64,000 nt of DNA, taken from the NCBI RefSeq assembly GCF_905475345.1, contig NC_066590.1:8293501-8357500 (forward strand). The letters are read 5' to 3'. Source of the DNA: Vespula vulgaris (taxonomy: Eukaryota; Arthropoda; Insecta; Hymenoptera; Vespidae). The notes below the pieces were generated by a model. The model was not told where the DNA came from, did no database searches, and saw only the letters and a list, made by a program, of their open reading frames with translations. Below are positions 39,076 to 53,205 of this stretch, piece after piece. The stretch's first letter is position 1, and the number at the start of each line of letters is the position of its first letter. A program made the position numbers and the translations under genes.

Positions 39076-42000
39076 TTAATCTAATTTATCAGAAACCAAT
39101 GGAAATCTGACGATTCTTAACTGCCGACCAAAATCACAAACTACACTATCCTTTAAAGTTATCATTTGCTTTACGAATATACAACTGTCTTTATGACCCA
39201 ATCTTACTTCACGAACAGGTTCGCCAGTTCTCACGTCCCATACCACTAATGATCCCTGAAATATTTATTATCATATCTTGTACTATTTCTATATGTATAT
39301 GTATATATATATATCATATATGTACTATATTCTAATAAAATTCATTACATACCTGGCTGCTGGCGATGAGTAGATGATGCGTTAACATAACTATTTGTAA
39401 ACTATAAGCTGCTCTGTGTGCAGGAAGAGCATGCAATAAGTGACCTTGAAACCGTTCCCAAACGCACAACTTTTCATCAGTTCCAATACTTATTACATAC
39501 GATACTGAACATGTAATAGCTGCCACAGCACCATCGTGTGCTTGTATGCTATACATACATGTTCCTGGAAAACAATATTTTATTAATATTTTCTTATTAC
39601 TTATAACATTCTATTATATTAGCTTACCTGTTAAAAGATCCCAGACACATAGTAAACCGTCTTGAGATCCACTAGCGGATGTCATAGGACTAATTCTGTC
39701 CACAAATAAACAAGATATTGGTCCACAATGCCCATGAAGAGTATACAATGGTAATTGGTCTTCTAACCTGAAAATATAATATAAGGACGCCATAAAAACT
39801 TATTCTACATAAATATTTGATATTATGTACCACACATCGTACCTGTACACTTTTAGAGTGTGATCTTGACTACCTGTTAAAACACGGCCTCCTTCAGAAT
39901 CTAAAACCGTTATGACTTGTTGATGTGCTCTATGCGAACCAATTTTCATACAACGAAGATCTTCTTCAGATTGCATGACATTATTAATATCCATAGGTGA
40001 TCCAGCGCTACCGGTACGAACATGTGCTGTAATATATCACGAGTAAGAAGAAAAAAGAAATTTATAATAACGAATATTTACTTCTTCTATACATACTTCT
40101 TCTGTAAGATGTAAATCCCCAATCAATTTGTTGGCCTTCGCTATAACTTTCAAGTTGTAAGAAATCTATGGAACCATTTAATTTAGCAGCTACTACTCTG
40201 CTACCTATAAGTTTAACAGCAGAAATCCCAAAACCGGATCCATCATCGAACAAACACTACAATAGTATTTTTAAATAAAATTTTTTTCAGTGATTATATG
40301 TACGTTATGCATAAAAAAAATATGTTTAATTTTAGAAACTTACTTTAAATCTTCCAGTTGTACCTTCCCAAAATTCTAAGCTACCATTAGAACATCCAAC
40401 TACAATTAAATTTTCTTGGTAGTCCATGCACCAAATTGGTGAAATGCCTTGAGCCAATTGTAATGGTCTTTCTCCATTTAACAAAACTGCACCATTTACT
40501 GAAATATTTGATTTTCTACATATATTTAACTCATCCTGATTTTCAGATTTTTGCATTTCATCTATGGTCCTATTATGTTCATTTAATAGATTTTTATATT
40601 TATCACCAAAATCATAACCTTGATCATAATTTTTCTGTACTGATGAATGCTTCATGGAAGAAAATTTTATATTAATTGTTGGTTTTAAATCAGGTAAATT
40701 ATAAGCATTATCCAAATTTCTACGCAAAGATTTATGTTTCTCCATATTGTTGAATTCATTTATTTGATAATCATAATCTAAATTATTGCCCATTGAATGT
40801 CTTTTGTTAATATTTCCATAATTTATTCGTTGAATATAACAAGGTCCTGGTGATGATCGTCTATGATATATTGATGAATATGGTGCAGAGTATAAATTTT
40901 GTGAGTTGATATTCTCTATCTCACCTCTGGATGGTGGAGAACCACTTTCATAATCTGACATAAGTTCTTCTGTATCTTGTGTTGCTTGATTTGAATTTTT
41001 TTGAGGTGTACCAAAGAATTGCTTTCTGTTGATATGAGCAATCTGTTCACCAGAAATTGAATCCCATATTCTTATATGTCCAGCCAAGCAAGTACTTGCA
41101 ATGGTATTGCCATCTGTAGCAATACATTCGACTTCTTGAGTATGACCTTCTAGAACTAAGGGCACTGCTTCTAAGACCAGTTGTGTCACTGAATCTTGTG
41201 TCTTCTCCTGCTGATGCCAACTAGCTCTCCATTCAGCATAATTTCTAGAGCAAATGCAACGATATAAAACCACCATTGTATAAGCCACAACAATAACACT
41301 AACTAAACAAAGTAAAGCTGCTAAAAATATTTCCATAGGACTCGATGGTACAAAGGGTGCATCTGTGTTAAATCCACGCCCTTCGGATCTTGTTGGTATT
41401 TCCATATCTATAAAATAATCAAAAAATTTCACTGGTAAGAACATGATAAATTAAATTTTCTATATTGTATTTCTATATTAAATAATGTTCACTCAAGAAT
41501 CAAATAACTGAATGATAAAATAGAATATTCTGATATGCATAAGAATAAAAAATTCAACATCCAGTTTAAAAATGGCAAATAACGTCATATAAACTATAAT
41601 AATATTTGTGATATCAGATTGTTGTACGTCAATAAAATTATTAAAAAATTATTCTTGCATAACATACGTGTCGTTTACTTTTAGATTATAAATTCAATGA
41701 TTCATCTTGAATATTATCATTTAATTATACAGACCTGAAAAATCCAAGGGGTCAAGAGCAGCTGTAGCAAAACTTTGCCACTGGAACTGTTGTACATCAT
41801 TAGGATTACTAATTTGTCTAACCAATTGTGGACTAACTGCGTGAGATAATTTAATTGTTGGAAGTATTGTTACTTGTTCACCAGCTACAGAAATATTATA
41901 CATTGAAACAATTGAAGACCAATGATAAAGAGATAAACGATTCCAAGGTGGAAAATCTACAGGTCTCAATTTGTTCAACTCATCTGTTACATTATTAATC

Positions 42001-44164
42001 AGGTCATTCTAAAATAATTAAAAACTTTTAATAATAGTCTGTATCTAAAGTCTAATCACAAAACAAACTATTTAACTTACATTATCATTTAAACGATCTG
42101 GGGTAACAGTACTAGGTGATGTCTGTAAACGTTTTATTTTATCTAATCCAATATAATTATTTAACGTTGGTCTATCTATAGTGTATCCATCTATATCTGT
42201 TTCCGTTTTTAATGTATCGCTTAAGTGAATAACATGTTCAATTAATCCAGAGTTATATATGATCATACTGATCCAGACTACCATCCACACCATAAATGCA
42301 CGTTGAAATATACGTGTACGTGCCCAAAAATGAACTAATCGTAATCGTTTAGGTAATTTTGCCAATATATAAGTATTCTGTGTATTTGGAGCTATCACGT
42401 TAGTCGGTCCACTGGTCAAACCATTCAACCTTGGATGAGACTTAGAACGAAATATATTAGGTTTTCTATTTGTTGTTATAGTTGTAGTAAACTGCTGTTT
42501 TCGTGATGTTGGAATGTGTGGTAAATGAAATTTGGAACTTTCACCAGAAAGTTCAGTACGTCTAATATCAATTGCAAGAATTGTTGAGAAAAACACCATT
42601 TGAAGAAAGAAGTCATTCAATAATCCAACAATAGCGAAAATACAAAATTCTTGAATGGCAGGAACAAATGTGAACAATCCAATAGTTAAAATAGTAACTT
42701 CAGTGAGCAAATTTTTTGTGATGGACCATCCTTCTTTTGACAAGCCTTGAGCAACTCGAATCTTTACATCCAAATGGGCTGAAGTACTCACTACACTTTT
42801 TGTTAGCACTAATACATTTTCTAAACCAACAATGATTACCAAATATGGAAACACTTCCTTTCCACTTAAACTCAATGTTAGACCAAAAAAGAAACATACA
42901 CCAACGGTCATAGAAAGAGATGCTATCACCGTAAAACACGCACTAAATGCCATTCCAATTTTTGATTTAATAAGTTCTATTTTGCGCACAGAAAAATAAA
43001 TGTAAAAAAGCAATACTAAGAAAGTCATCATCAAGGGAAAGAAGTCACTATAATTAAATTCTCCAGGATAAAAAATATGTAGCGCATCATCTGCCACAAT
43101 ATCTGTAATATTATCTTCAGATTGATGAAGACGATAATAACTTTTCAATCGACGATTTAATCCTCTTATAAATCTGAAAATACATATTAATGAAAACATG
43201 GAAAAATATTTTATCAGTTTTTTATTATATTATATTAAAAGAATACTGTTTGTCTACTTACTCAACATCATATTCCTTTAAATAAATGGTGACTGAATAT
43301 TGTAAAATTCTTTGTCTTACACGTACAGGATATCTCTTAATTCCAGTTTCTTTTAAATTCATGCCAAACATTACTTCTGCTAAACTAACTTTACCTTTTT
43401 GTAAGTTCTGCAATGAAAAAAATATATATAATATAGAGATCGCTGAACACTTCTAATCTAACGGAAATTTATAAAGGTACCTTATATGAAAATACTGTTC
43501 CAATAAGATTAGTATCTTGTGAAAATAGTTCAATACTTTGTTGCCATAAGTTTGCAGGAGAGAGTACTAGACAATTATACTCCGGTAAAACCTCTGGTTT
43601 CTTTCCATTTCTTTTTTTGGCAGCCTCTATATGCAAGCAAACTTGACCAAGTGTTTTTAAGCTGTAAATATAATTCTACCATGAGGACCTTAAAAAATTT
43701 TGTATCCAAATTAATACATTAAACTAACGTTTCTGGGTGCTGATAATTTTGTATAATTTCCAATAGATTAAATATTTCGTATAAAGGTCCTCTAAATGCA
43801 TCCATTAATGATAAATCTTCTGCCCATGGAACCACTCCAATTCTTAGAACAACCTGTTGAATGTATAAAGTTGATTTTTCTGTAGCATTCGTAGATTGAA
43901 CCGTACGATTAAGTATCATTCTTGGTGCATTTCCTGGCATTGGCAGATTTACTAAAGGATAACTGTAATTGATAAAACGATTCTATTTTAAATTATATAC
44001 TTTTACAAAAGAAAACTAAAAGATATAATTAAACAAGATAAAACAGACCAGCATAATAATATAATTGATATTGCCAAAGAGATAACTGGGATGGGATGCG
44101 AAGAACAGAATAGGCCATGGGCATAATATAGCCCTGCCACTCTATCTGGCAAACTACGGGACAT
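39076..44164 (-). CDS. SCAP: SREBP cleavage-activating protein (SCAP)
   Basis: Twelve exons join in frame to 1327 residues (human about 1279). On the minus strand they are 44164..44049, 43962..43729, 43661..43481, 43407..43262, 43173..42081, 42008..41735, 41407..40344, 40256..40097, 40026..39843, 39767..39628, 39564..39353 and 39255..39076. TM1 (about residues 15-40) starts near HGLFCSSHPIPVI. The sterol-sensing domain, about 275-440, contains YIYFS at 283-287, where vertebrate SCAP binds Insig, then VGLENVLVLTKSVVS, VPAIQEFC and AIDIRR. After the last membrane helix (LAALLCLVSVIVVAYTMVVL) come cytosolic WD40 repeats, for example LAGHIRIWD, LTGSQDHTLKVYR and GSQDGLLCVWD. The protein ends VSDKLD, like the vertebrate C-terminus. 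SCAP escorts SREBP from ER to Golgi. Insects are sterol auxotrophs, and SREBP/SCAP there responds to phosphatidylethanolamine or fatty acids. The loop motif MELADL is not conserved. Confidence 0.97.
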
Positions 44165-44600
44165 TTCACCTCAAGTCTGTCTCACCAACATTCTCTTGTC
44201 TTATATTAAAATATCGACTATTTTCGACCTGTTAACAATTTAAAAAATGCATAAATAACAAGCGATAAAACGAGATATCATCTAAATACTTCTTACAATA
44301 CTCCATACATATGCACGGTCAGATAACTGTTAACATTATTGTAACATGACAACATTTAACAATCGAAAAAGGGAAAAAAGATTTGATAAAAAAGAAAAGA
44401 AGAATAAAATAATAAGTGTACCGCGTGTTTTTCTTCGGCTATCAATAACATTACGCAATTGAAATATCATTGAGTGTGTATTTTTGATGTAGCCGATGCG
44501 GTATAGCATATTATACTCTTGAAAATGTATGTCTCGTTCTTTTTCAATCGCATTTGGACTCAACGCATTGCCGTACGGCGAATGATGCAACACGCGCGAA

Positions 44601-44690
44601 AAAGAGAGAGAGAGAGAGAGAAAGAAAAAGAAAGAAAAAGAAAGAAAAAGAAAGAAAAAGAAAGAGAAAGAAAAAGAAAGAGAAAAACAT
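44601..44690. repeat. Purine-rich (AG / GAAAAA) tract
   Basis: An AG dinucleotide run followed by repeated AAAGAAAAAG units, upstream of SCAP on its coding-opposite strand. Confidence 0.9.
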
Positions 44691-45599
44691 AAACTAAGAG
44701 AGATGAAAAACGAGTAATCTTATACAATTAATGCATCGATGTGTTCATGAGAGACATACGTCGCACATACGTAAATCTTGGTATCTTTTTTTCTTCTATT
44801 TTTTTCTCCTTATAACTCCCCCCCCCCTCTCTCTCTTTCCTTGATTAATCGAGAAACACGTTTCGAATAGAAATTAATTTATGTACATGGCAATAACCTT
44901 CTCTCCAATTGACGTCATTCGAAAGATTCACAAAAAAATCGGCCTTCGTCCCTCTCCTCAGATTCGATGGTATATCCCTTACCCTCGATCCGTTCGATGA
45001 TGATCACTCTGATATTCCAACATCGATCCTTAAATCAAAATCTCTTGAAGGATGCGGATGGTACGCGTTTCTCTCTTTGTTTTTCTTTTTCCTTTTCCTC
45101 TTTATGCCGCACGACAAGAAAATGCGGAGGAAAAAGGTCGTTGATTTTTGAGGTTATGTTCGAATATCGCTAACTCAAGTTTCGTACATGGATCGTAGTA
45201 CGAAATACACGCAGCGACAATCGATCGACTTGAGAATGGAAGACGCGCATACACAAATACACGTTTTATGACGCACGTGTTTATAATTTTAATATATACT
45301 TATTCATTTTTCTCTTATCATTCAACTATTCTTCGTTCTATACGCGCGCATTGCTTTTAAACAAATAATAATAAATACATATCGCAATCGACATGTGAAA
45401 TGCGCGCGTGCCCAACTGTGTAATATGCAGGTATATTATATTTTATACGTGTACGTGTGTCTATGTACGTTGTATTAGCGATCAAAGCAATGCTTCATAA
45501 GCTTTTATAACTCGACGACGACGACTACGTACGAACTACAGATGAAAATTCTTCGAGTGCACTGCCCGATTGAATTTAACCCGCTTGACGCAGCGCACA

Positions 45600-45602
<3 letters not shown>

Positions 45603-45651
<49 letters not shown>
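45603..45651. repeat. (AG)n microsatellite
   Basis: An AG run of about 49 bp with one AAAG interruption. Confidence 0.95.
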
Positions 45652-48600
45652 CGTAGATTAATTTATTTTTAAACGTCTAGGACGAGCCTCCGTTTGGCCG
45701 CCAATCGTAAATGCTGTGACAACTACGATCCCCTCTAATATCGTCGCTATCCTTTCTCGTGTTTTTACCCATGGTGAAAAATAGATGAAGAAAAAAAAAT
45801 AACAATGTTCACGATTCTCTATATAGTAGTTACTCTCAAAAGCGACTTGTTGAATCTGTTTTTGTTGAAAAATAAAAGCATTTCCTGCATTATCGATTAA
45901 GCACAATAAAATTATTCTTAATGATATATTATTTTCGACTTTCCATTTGTTTTGCTATTTAAGTTCGAAGTTATTTATAATAAATCATGGCGTGAGCAAA
46001 GACGTAATTGTTAGATTGAACTACGATCGATGATAAGATCCATGAAAAAATAGGGAGAAAAAATCGATTAATAAGAGTTTCATTAGTAAAAATTCTTCAA
46101 TCAAACAAAAAGAAACAAAAAAGGCGTGAATAAAGACAGTGGAAATGTGGAAGCGAACGCCATTGGTTTTGCATTTACGTTTATAAATACGTCATTATTG
46201 TTAAATATATGTTTCTGTCAGAAACCTATATATATTTACGTTAATAATTTTCATTTTTGGCGGAAATTTATCATCCAACTTTCGTTATTCGATATTTCTT
46301 ATCGACCGAAAGACATTTATTATATTACGTATGATAAATAAATAAAGCAATAAATCGTTAACAAACGGTAAAAAAAAAATTTTCTAATTTTTACATATCG
46401 ATTTCGTCATCAAAAATTTTATTCGCATTTTTCATGGGTTTAATTTATCAATAATTCAACGAAGGTAATATCGTATTTATGAGGTTATGCCGAAAGGTTA
46501 TCTTAAGATCACCGTGACGGCCAAATACAACTTTTAACAAATATATATATACGTATATACATATATTGCTATGATTAATCGAAAAAATAATGTGACGCAA
46601 TGTTTCTTTTGCTATCGCTCCTAGTATTACAATAATATTAAATGAATAAAAATAATATTACAATACTATTAAATACATATATCGAGATAATCGAGTTATC
46701 AAATATCACGTGAATCTTTTCAAAACATCATGGTGTTCAGTTTGTAACGAACGAAAACTTACTCCAAAGTCGTTAACCAATGCTTTATCGAGTATCAATT
46801 TCTTCGAAAAACAAAAGCAAAAAAATATGTGTGTATAAACGTAGAGAGATAAAAAGAGAACGAAAACAAAAGTTTGGAAAGAAAAAAGCGTTGTCTCCAT
46901 CTTTAGAGAGTAACCACTCTTCTCGAACTGAGTTGGACAGAGTACTGTCTCTTGCTCTTTTCTTTGTCGAGCGTCTAGTTGGCTCTTGAACGTTCCATTA
47001 TTCCGACGATTGATGTATCTAATTGCATCAATTGCGTAATAAATGGAAATTAGGCTGCTGTAATATGATCAATGCCGATCAAGGGTCAACTGAGTACATC
47101 AACGATACTGTCGATGAGAAAGCATTTTTTTATTAATTCTAGGAGCTATGCCAATGGTTACTTCTTTCGATTAGTATAATCTAAATTTTCTTTCAAAATA
47201 AAAAGCGACTGTCGTATTATACGTTGATTTACGCTAAAGCGATAAATATTAAAAAAGAAAAAAAAAGAGAATATAATTTTTGACATATCAATTAAAATAT
47301 TTATCAATTAAAGAAGAAATTTAGATATTCGTGAAAAGATAAAACTTATTTGGTAGTACAAAGTGTTGACAATCCAGGATCGTTCATCACGTAATAGAAC
47401 GTTGGGGAACTCGATCGTAGAGAACTTAGAGTTCTCCAGTCATTTTGTGATTTATCGTATAATAATGGCTGCTCTTGTTCGCGAGTTACGATGCATTTCA
47501 CGATTTAAGAGGATCTCCGGTTAGTTTCTTCAAATAGAGTTAATCGTGCGTAATATCGCCATTTTTCTACTCGTCTCTTTCATTGATATAAGAAGAAAAC
47601 GGTTATTCGGTTCTTAGACACCTAATCTGACTAATAAGCTTACACAATTAGTTTGATAAGAGATATGATTGGATTTTCGCTTTTGTCGATAAAAGAAAAA
47701 TAAAATAAATTTAAGTATTCTTCCTAATCAAATGCTATAAAGTATATACATAGTAACAAAGTGTTGTAAAAGTGCAAAACGATATCGATGAAGTCAAGAG
47801 GATATGATGTTATATCACGAAGAGAAAGAGAAAATAGTTAAATACATATTAGTTCCTGTCCAATCGTTTTCAAGGAGATTATATAAGTCGTGACAAGATC
47901 ATTCTATGAACGTACTGGTTGAATATCTCTAATCGAACTGTGGATAAAAACAAATTTAAAATGTTATTTGAATAATTGAATAATTATTTTGTTATTTGTC
48001 AAGGTATAGAAGTCGTTACTAGTTGAAATATATTTATTTTTCTTTGATCATATATTCTTTTCTTATATTTTTCGATGGAACATCCTGGAACCACATGTAT
48101 CGTCGACAAGTGATTTTACCGAATGTTAATTCTCAATGAAATAAAACTGACCGGTCGGTAACATAGGAATCTACTTGTTCTATTTTCTTCTAGAAGTAAA
48201 ACAAATTTATAGATACAGTTAGAATAAAGATGATTCTAAATTATTTGATAAATCGATGAATAATTCTCTTTTTTATTATTATTATTATACGATATCTCAA
48301 TTTCGAAACGTCGTTAAAGGATAATTACCGTAGAAAATAGTTCGTATATTTGCCGTATAGAAAAAAAAATCTACTTTTCACAGGAGAATATTGGGGAGAA
48401 TATTTCGGAGAATATTCTTCTCGGAGTTCGCGTTATATCCTTTTCTGACGATTCTTTTTAGAATTCTTTTTTAGGAAAGACTATCCGAATAAACCGTCTC
48501 ACCGTTTACCCTCCTTCTTATTCCAACAGTTTTTCTTGATATCTTTCTTTCTTTCTTGTACCACTACCTTATATTACCACTATCGTAGGTTTCTTTAATC

Positions 48601-51600
48601 GCTCTTAAACCCGATGCGACGATGATGCGACAATGATGGATCGTCTTTTCAGGTTCGTGGCGAGGAGGAACGGAACGAAATTGTGTGTCGGGAGGTTTGA
48701 AAGGGCGCGTGATAAGTTGCGGGAGTCGTGGCATCGACGTAGAAAAGAGGGTCGATCAATTTTAACCGTTGGACGTCTTCGCAAATTATTTTCGTGAGCT
48801 TTAAGCTCTTCGTACGTCGTGATTATTCGATGATTTATTATTATTTTGTCGCCTGTTTTCTTTCCGTATTCCTTCTATCCGCATCATTTGTTCCCGTTCG
48901 AATTACTTACTAAAAATGATCAGAACAAAACAGAACAGAAGAGAAGATAGAAGATAGAAGAGAAAAAGAAGGTGAAGAAGAAGACGACGATATTCATCGC
49001 GATTAATCTTCCGTTAAACGATGAATACTTCCCTTTCGCCATCCTGTTATGCTTCCGAGGAACTTTGTAATAGCAACAAAAAAGAAACTGTTAGAAACTT
49101 TGAAAACAGAAAGTTACTTACTAAGAGGAAAATATAATCATCGGAAATTACCGAACGACGGCCGGATACGTCTTACTTTGCTTTCTTAAGATCAAAATTA
49201 TTAATAACTGGCCGTGATAGTGATGATGATGCTAGTGGTGGTGATGGTAATGGTGGTGGTGGTAGGATTTGGTTCTCGAAAAACCGACAAACAGAAGAAA
49301 GATCGATGGGAGGTATTGAACGAACGATATTGCCTCGAAACTTTGATACGCCGTTTTCATCCTGCTCGAGTTGATGGAGTGGACTTTCAAGTCTTCAACC
49401 TTTTTCACGGACACGATGAAACGGAAGCATCGATAAAATACCGATAGTACGTATGTACGTGTGTACGATATATGTACCTATATACGTACGTATGTGTATG
49501 ATATATGTGCATTCGCTTTGGAAGGATAGAAAAAAGGGGTGAAGAAGAGGAAGAAGAGAAGGGATGTAGAAAAGGAAAAAGAGAAGAGAAGAGCAGAGGG
49601 TAGCTCATTTATTTTGCGACTAGAGAATACCGATTTATCTTACCGACGACGCGAACCCATCCTACCTAGAATTTCTTCACTATAAATGGTGATATCCTAT
49701 TTGGCAATTCTATGAAAGCGATCCAGTTCGATATCGGTAAAAACAAAACTCCTCTTTGGTTTTATGTAATCGATAAGAGAAAGCTATTGAAATAGAATAG
49801 AAATGACAAATAATTACTTACCAGAGAGTAGCACTTTAATGATATTTTTATTTATATTTTTTTTTCTCGTGTCTCGATAACAACAACAACAACTTTTTCG
49901 GTGGTAATCCTAAAGCAATATATGTAAGTATTCCTTCCAAAGGCTTCATTGTCGAAGTTTTGCTACAAGCTCGGAAGAAGAGTTTTCACTGAATCCGCGG
50001 AAAAGGCGCCGCCTTTCGTTTTACTTTGCACCGTAGCAACTTTATTATTGGTAAACAGACTGGCCTTCTTCGCTTCTTTGCCAGCTTCTTCGACTTTTTC
50101 TTTTATACCATCTTCCTCGACAACCATCTCCCTTCTCCCACCTATCTAACCTTTACCACTCTATCGTAAAAGATACCATAGCGTTTGTTGAAATATCTAT
50201 ACAGAAACTTTCCCGTAAACTACGAGTTCCAAGTTTTGCCTCTTGCATCTTCACCGAGATCGTCTTCTCTAAAAACGCTGACTCTTTGATCTCTGGCAAA
50301 ACTTGATTGAATAAACTGGGAAAAAAGACTTGATAAAATATCTACGAAATTCGTAAAGTTCTTTCTTGACACAAGAAATATACTGACACTGTCTCGAATA
50401 TATATGGTGTACGTGCCTCTCTCTGTCGCGCGCGAACGCGCGCGTATGTTTGTACGTGATTTCAAATGTCGAGTTGAATTAACATGACATACGTACGTGT
50501 ATTAACAACTTATGTTTTTGTTAACAGAGTTGTTACAAATTATAAAATATATAATTAGATGAATGCAATAAAGATCATAAATATTAATATATAAATAATA
50601 AGGTATCATCCTTAAAGTGTTAACAGAGTTATTATAAATTATAAAAGTATGTGATTACATGAGTGAAATGGAAATAATAATAACTATTTAGTAATTTTGA
50701 TAAAATCACCGACAAATTATTCACAAGAAATTCTTCGAATGATATATATAAATGCAAAGAATAATAGTGGAATAATTTGTTGTTTATATCAAAGGTGATA
50801 CGATATCGAGATTAGATTTCAGTTTCAGATTAAGTTTCAGTGTTGATTAGGTATGCGCAATACCTCAGATTTCCATAAGTAAGTACTTATCTACTCGTTT
50901 AAAAAATAAATGATTGAGATTTGATGACGTCATCGTTCTATGGCAATTTATATAATTCAAGCATACGTCGTAGAACCAAGAGGAAAGGAGATTTTCATTT
51001 TACATTTACGAAGAAATAAGATTATCTTTTTTTTTCTATTCTTTTCCCTCTTTTTTGTTTCTTTGATAATTCCCGATAAATAGAAATTGTTGTAATTCAA
51101 TTTAATTGTTTTAAAATAGGAAGATATTGATATCGATTATCGGTAAAGTCGGTCCCTTCGTACTTTTTCCAAGATTTTTTATTCGACATGTAAAAGAGAC
51201 AGCAAACGTAAAGTTATAACGATATAATTATAACGATATTCAGGATCGTTTTAAAATAGTCAAGGAATAAATGTTTTAGAATAAATATAATTCCTTTCAA
51301 ATGCAGTATCTTTGTTCTATTAGAATAAAAAGGAGCAGAGAAGTAATAACGATCGATGTACTTCAAAGAGAATTCGAATGACGTTTGAAAACTTCGTAAC
51401 AACTTTCAATTCGTTATACGGTCCTTTCTCGAAGGCCATTTTTTGACTTAATCCGGCGGAAAAGTAATAAAAAGTTGCTGCAGTTTTATTATATGCAGTT
51501 TCATCCAAAAGGATCGTCTAATTGGCTTCGTAAATCGTATCGTCATTTTTTCTTTTTTTTTTTGTCCTACGAGCAGGACAAAAGTAGGATTATGCAGTTA

Positions 51601-52090
51601 AAGTCTCGAAGGATAAAAGGCTTTACGTTTTATTCTGACTTTTCTTCTCTTCCTCCCTTTCTTTGTTAATTTATTTTAACCATTGTCTATTTTTATTTCG
51701 ATTCAATATTTGCATTCGGATATTTTTATCGTTCGCTTGCTACGTGCAAGAAACGAACGAAGAAAGTCGTTCGACGAAGACGATGACGACGACAAAGACG
51801 AGAACGATGACACTCGTCAAATTACGGATAAACTTCGCTTACTCGAGGAATGTCTTCGTTATCTAACTTTTAATTACACTCGATTCGATTTCCTTTTTAT
51901 TGCGAGAACGAAGTTTCAAACACCCAACGAGTTTCACATCGTTCGTTCGTTTATTCGACGTTGCAATCGTGAGTAATTTCTATCTTCCTTCGTTTCGTAA
52001 ATATTGACCAATCCCAGGATTGTCCTCGCAGTTCATTAATTAACAAATGTGATTCACTTGCTGCTGAGAGATTCGTTGGTTAGATATATA

Positions 52091-52602
52091 CAGGGTGTTA
52101 TATCGGAATTGATAATACGAGTAGAATGGAAATGATTTTATAAATTAATTCGTAAATGTAAAATAACTTGTTTTTTTAAACGATGCTTTGTTTTTGAGAA
52201 AATTGAATTTAAAAATTCTATTGCGTACGTATGCAATTATGGCTAACAATATGACATGGTTGATTGAACGACTTAAGTACATATAATGTCTATCATGTTT
52301 GTAAACAATGTTCTGCGACTTTTTCTAATATATTATTTATGTAAGCAATCAGTTTTCATTGATCTATTACGATGACAACATTATAGGTCTCTCGGTGAAC
52401 CATAATTTATTGTTAGCCGTAATTGCACACGCACAGAGTGAATTTTCGAATTTGAGAATGAAGTTTCTTATAAAAAAAAATCTTCTATATTTCTACATTT
52501 TTCTATATTAAATACTCTATTGTCAATTCTACATTTTTGACTTATTTGTTTTATACAGAAACACCTTCTTCTCACTTGTACTATCAGTTTCGAAACACCC
52601 TG
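52091..52602. mobile_element. Non-autonomous foldback DNA transposon (MITE-like), TA-flanked
   Basis: The ends CAGGGTGTT (52091-52099) and AACACCCTG (52594-52602) are perfect inverted repeats, each flanked by TA, which fits Tc1/mariner-type TA target duplications. Further in, complementary blocks continue imperfectly. TATGCAATTATGGCTAACAA lies near 52222-52250, and its reverse complement, with a few changes, lies near 52410-52432, close to CCATAATTTATTGTTAGCC. The 512-bp unit therefore folds back over much of its length. It encodes no transposase. The AT context on both sides makes the exact target duplication uncertain. Confidence 0.75.
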
Positions 52603-52607
52603 TATAT

Positions 52608-52609
<2 letters not shown>

Positions 52610-52660
<51 letters not shown>
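52610..52660. repeat. (AT)n microsatellite abutting the foldback element
   Basis: A pure AT run starts within 10 bp of the right end of the TA-flanked element. The element may have inserted into an existing TA-rich tract. Confidence 0.95.
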
Positions 52661-52663
<3 letters not shown>

Positions 52664-53205
52664 ATAAACTCTGTATCTCTCCGATATCAATTATCGAATT
52701 CGTTTTGTTTTATTCAATGATTTACTTTGACGTACTATCGAAGATAGGATTATTCATTTGTTACGAACATTTTAATTATAACTCAACAGGTATTTCGAAA
52801 AAATATTTATAACGATCGTTCTACAGAGTTAAAGAACAAAACTTAAAAGGAGACTTTATCGAGTAACGAATTCTTAGAAAAACTAAAAAAAAAAAAAAAA
52901 AAAAAAAAAAGAAAAAGAAAAAGAAAAGATAAAAAGAATATATAAAGCGTTCATATTACTTCATTTCTGACGTTTTTCTTTCTCGCCTTTTGACGGTGAA
53001 GCCTTTCTCTCCTTCCAACTCACCCTTCTGACATTTTCTTTTGTCTCGCATTTTCTCGATAAGAAAGAGAACTCGGTTGACTTTAGAGGGTGGTTCTCTT
53101 TAAAAAGACCGCACGATTTCCCAGTTATTAGGCTTCGATGCACTTTGTCGAGCTAGCTTTCGTCGAGAAGAAAATGTAAATTGGCCTCGAGTCGTGAAAA
53201 AAAAC

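Larger units (their letters stand above)
44165..52090. other. Long gene-poor interval, left part
   Basis: No exon of a known family was recognised in about 7.9 kb upstream of SCAP. Contents seen: the SCAP promoter side, purine tracts at 44601-44690, an AG microsatellite at 45603-45651, a possible short ATG exon at 47465-47519, a GC-richer patch near 48650-48800, trinucleotide GAT/GGT runs near 49214-49266, and a diverged 50-bp direct repeat near 50520 and 50619. Occasional open frames of 60-97 codons show no coding character. It could hold regulatory DNA or untranslated exons of a gene outside the window. Confidence 0.5.

Noticed and set aside
51683..51976. 97-codon plus-strand frame with an acidic Asp run.
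   Set aside because: The Asp run comes from a GAC/GAT trinucleotide repeat. No splice context, start context or family match supports it.
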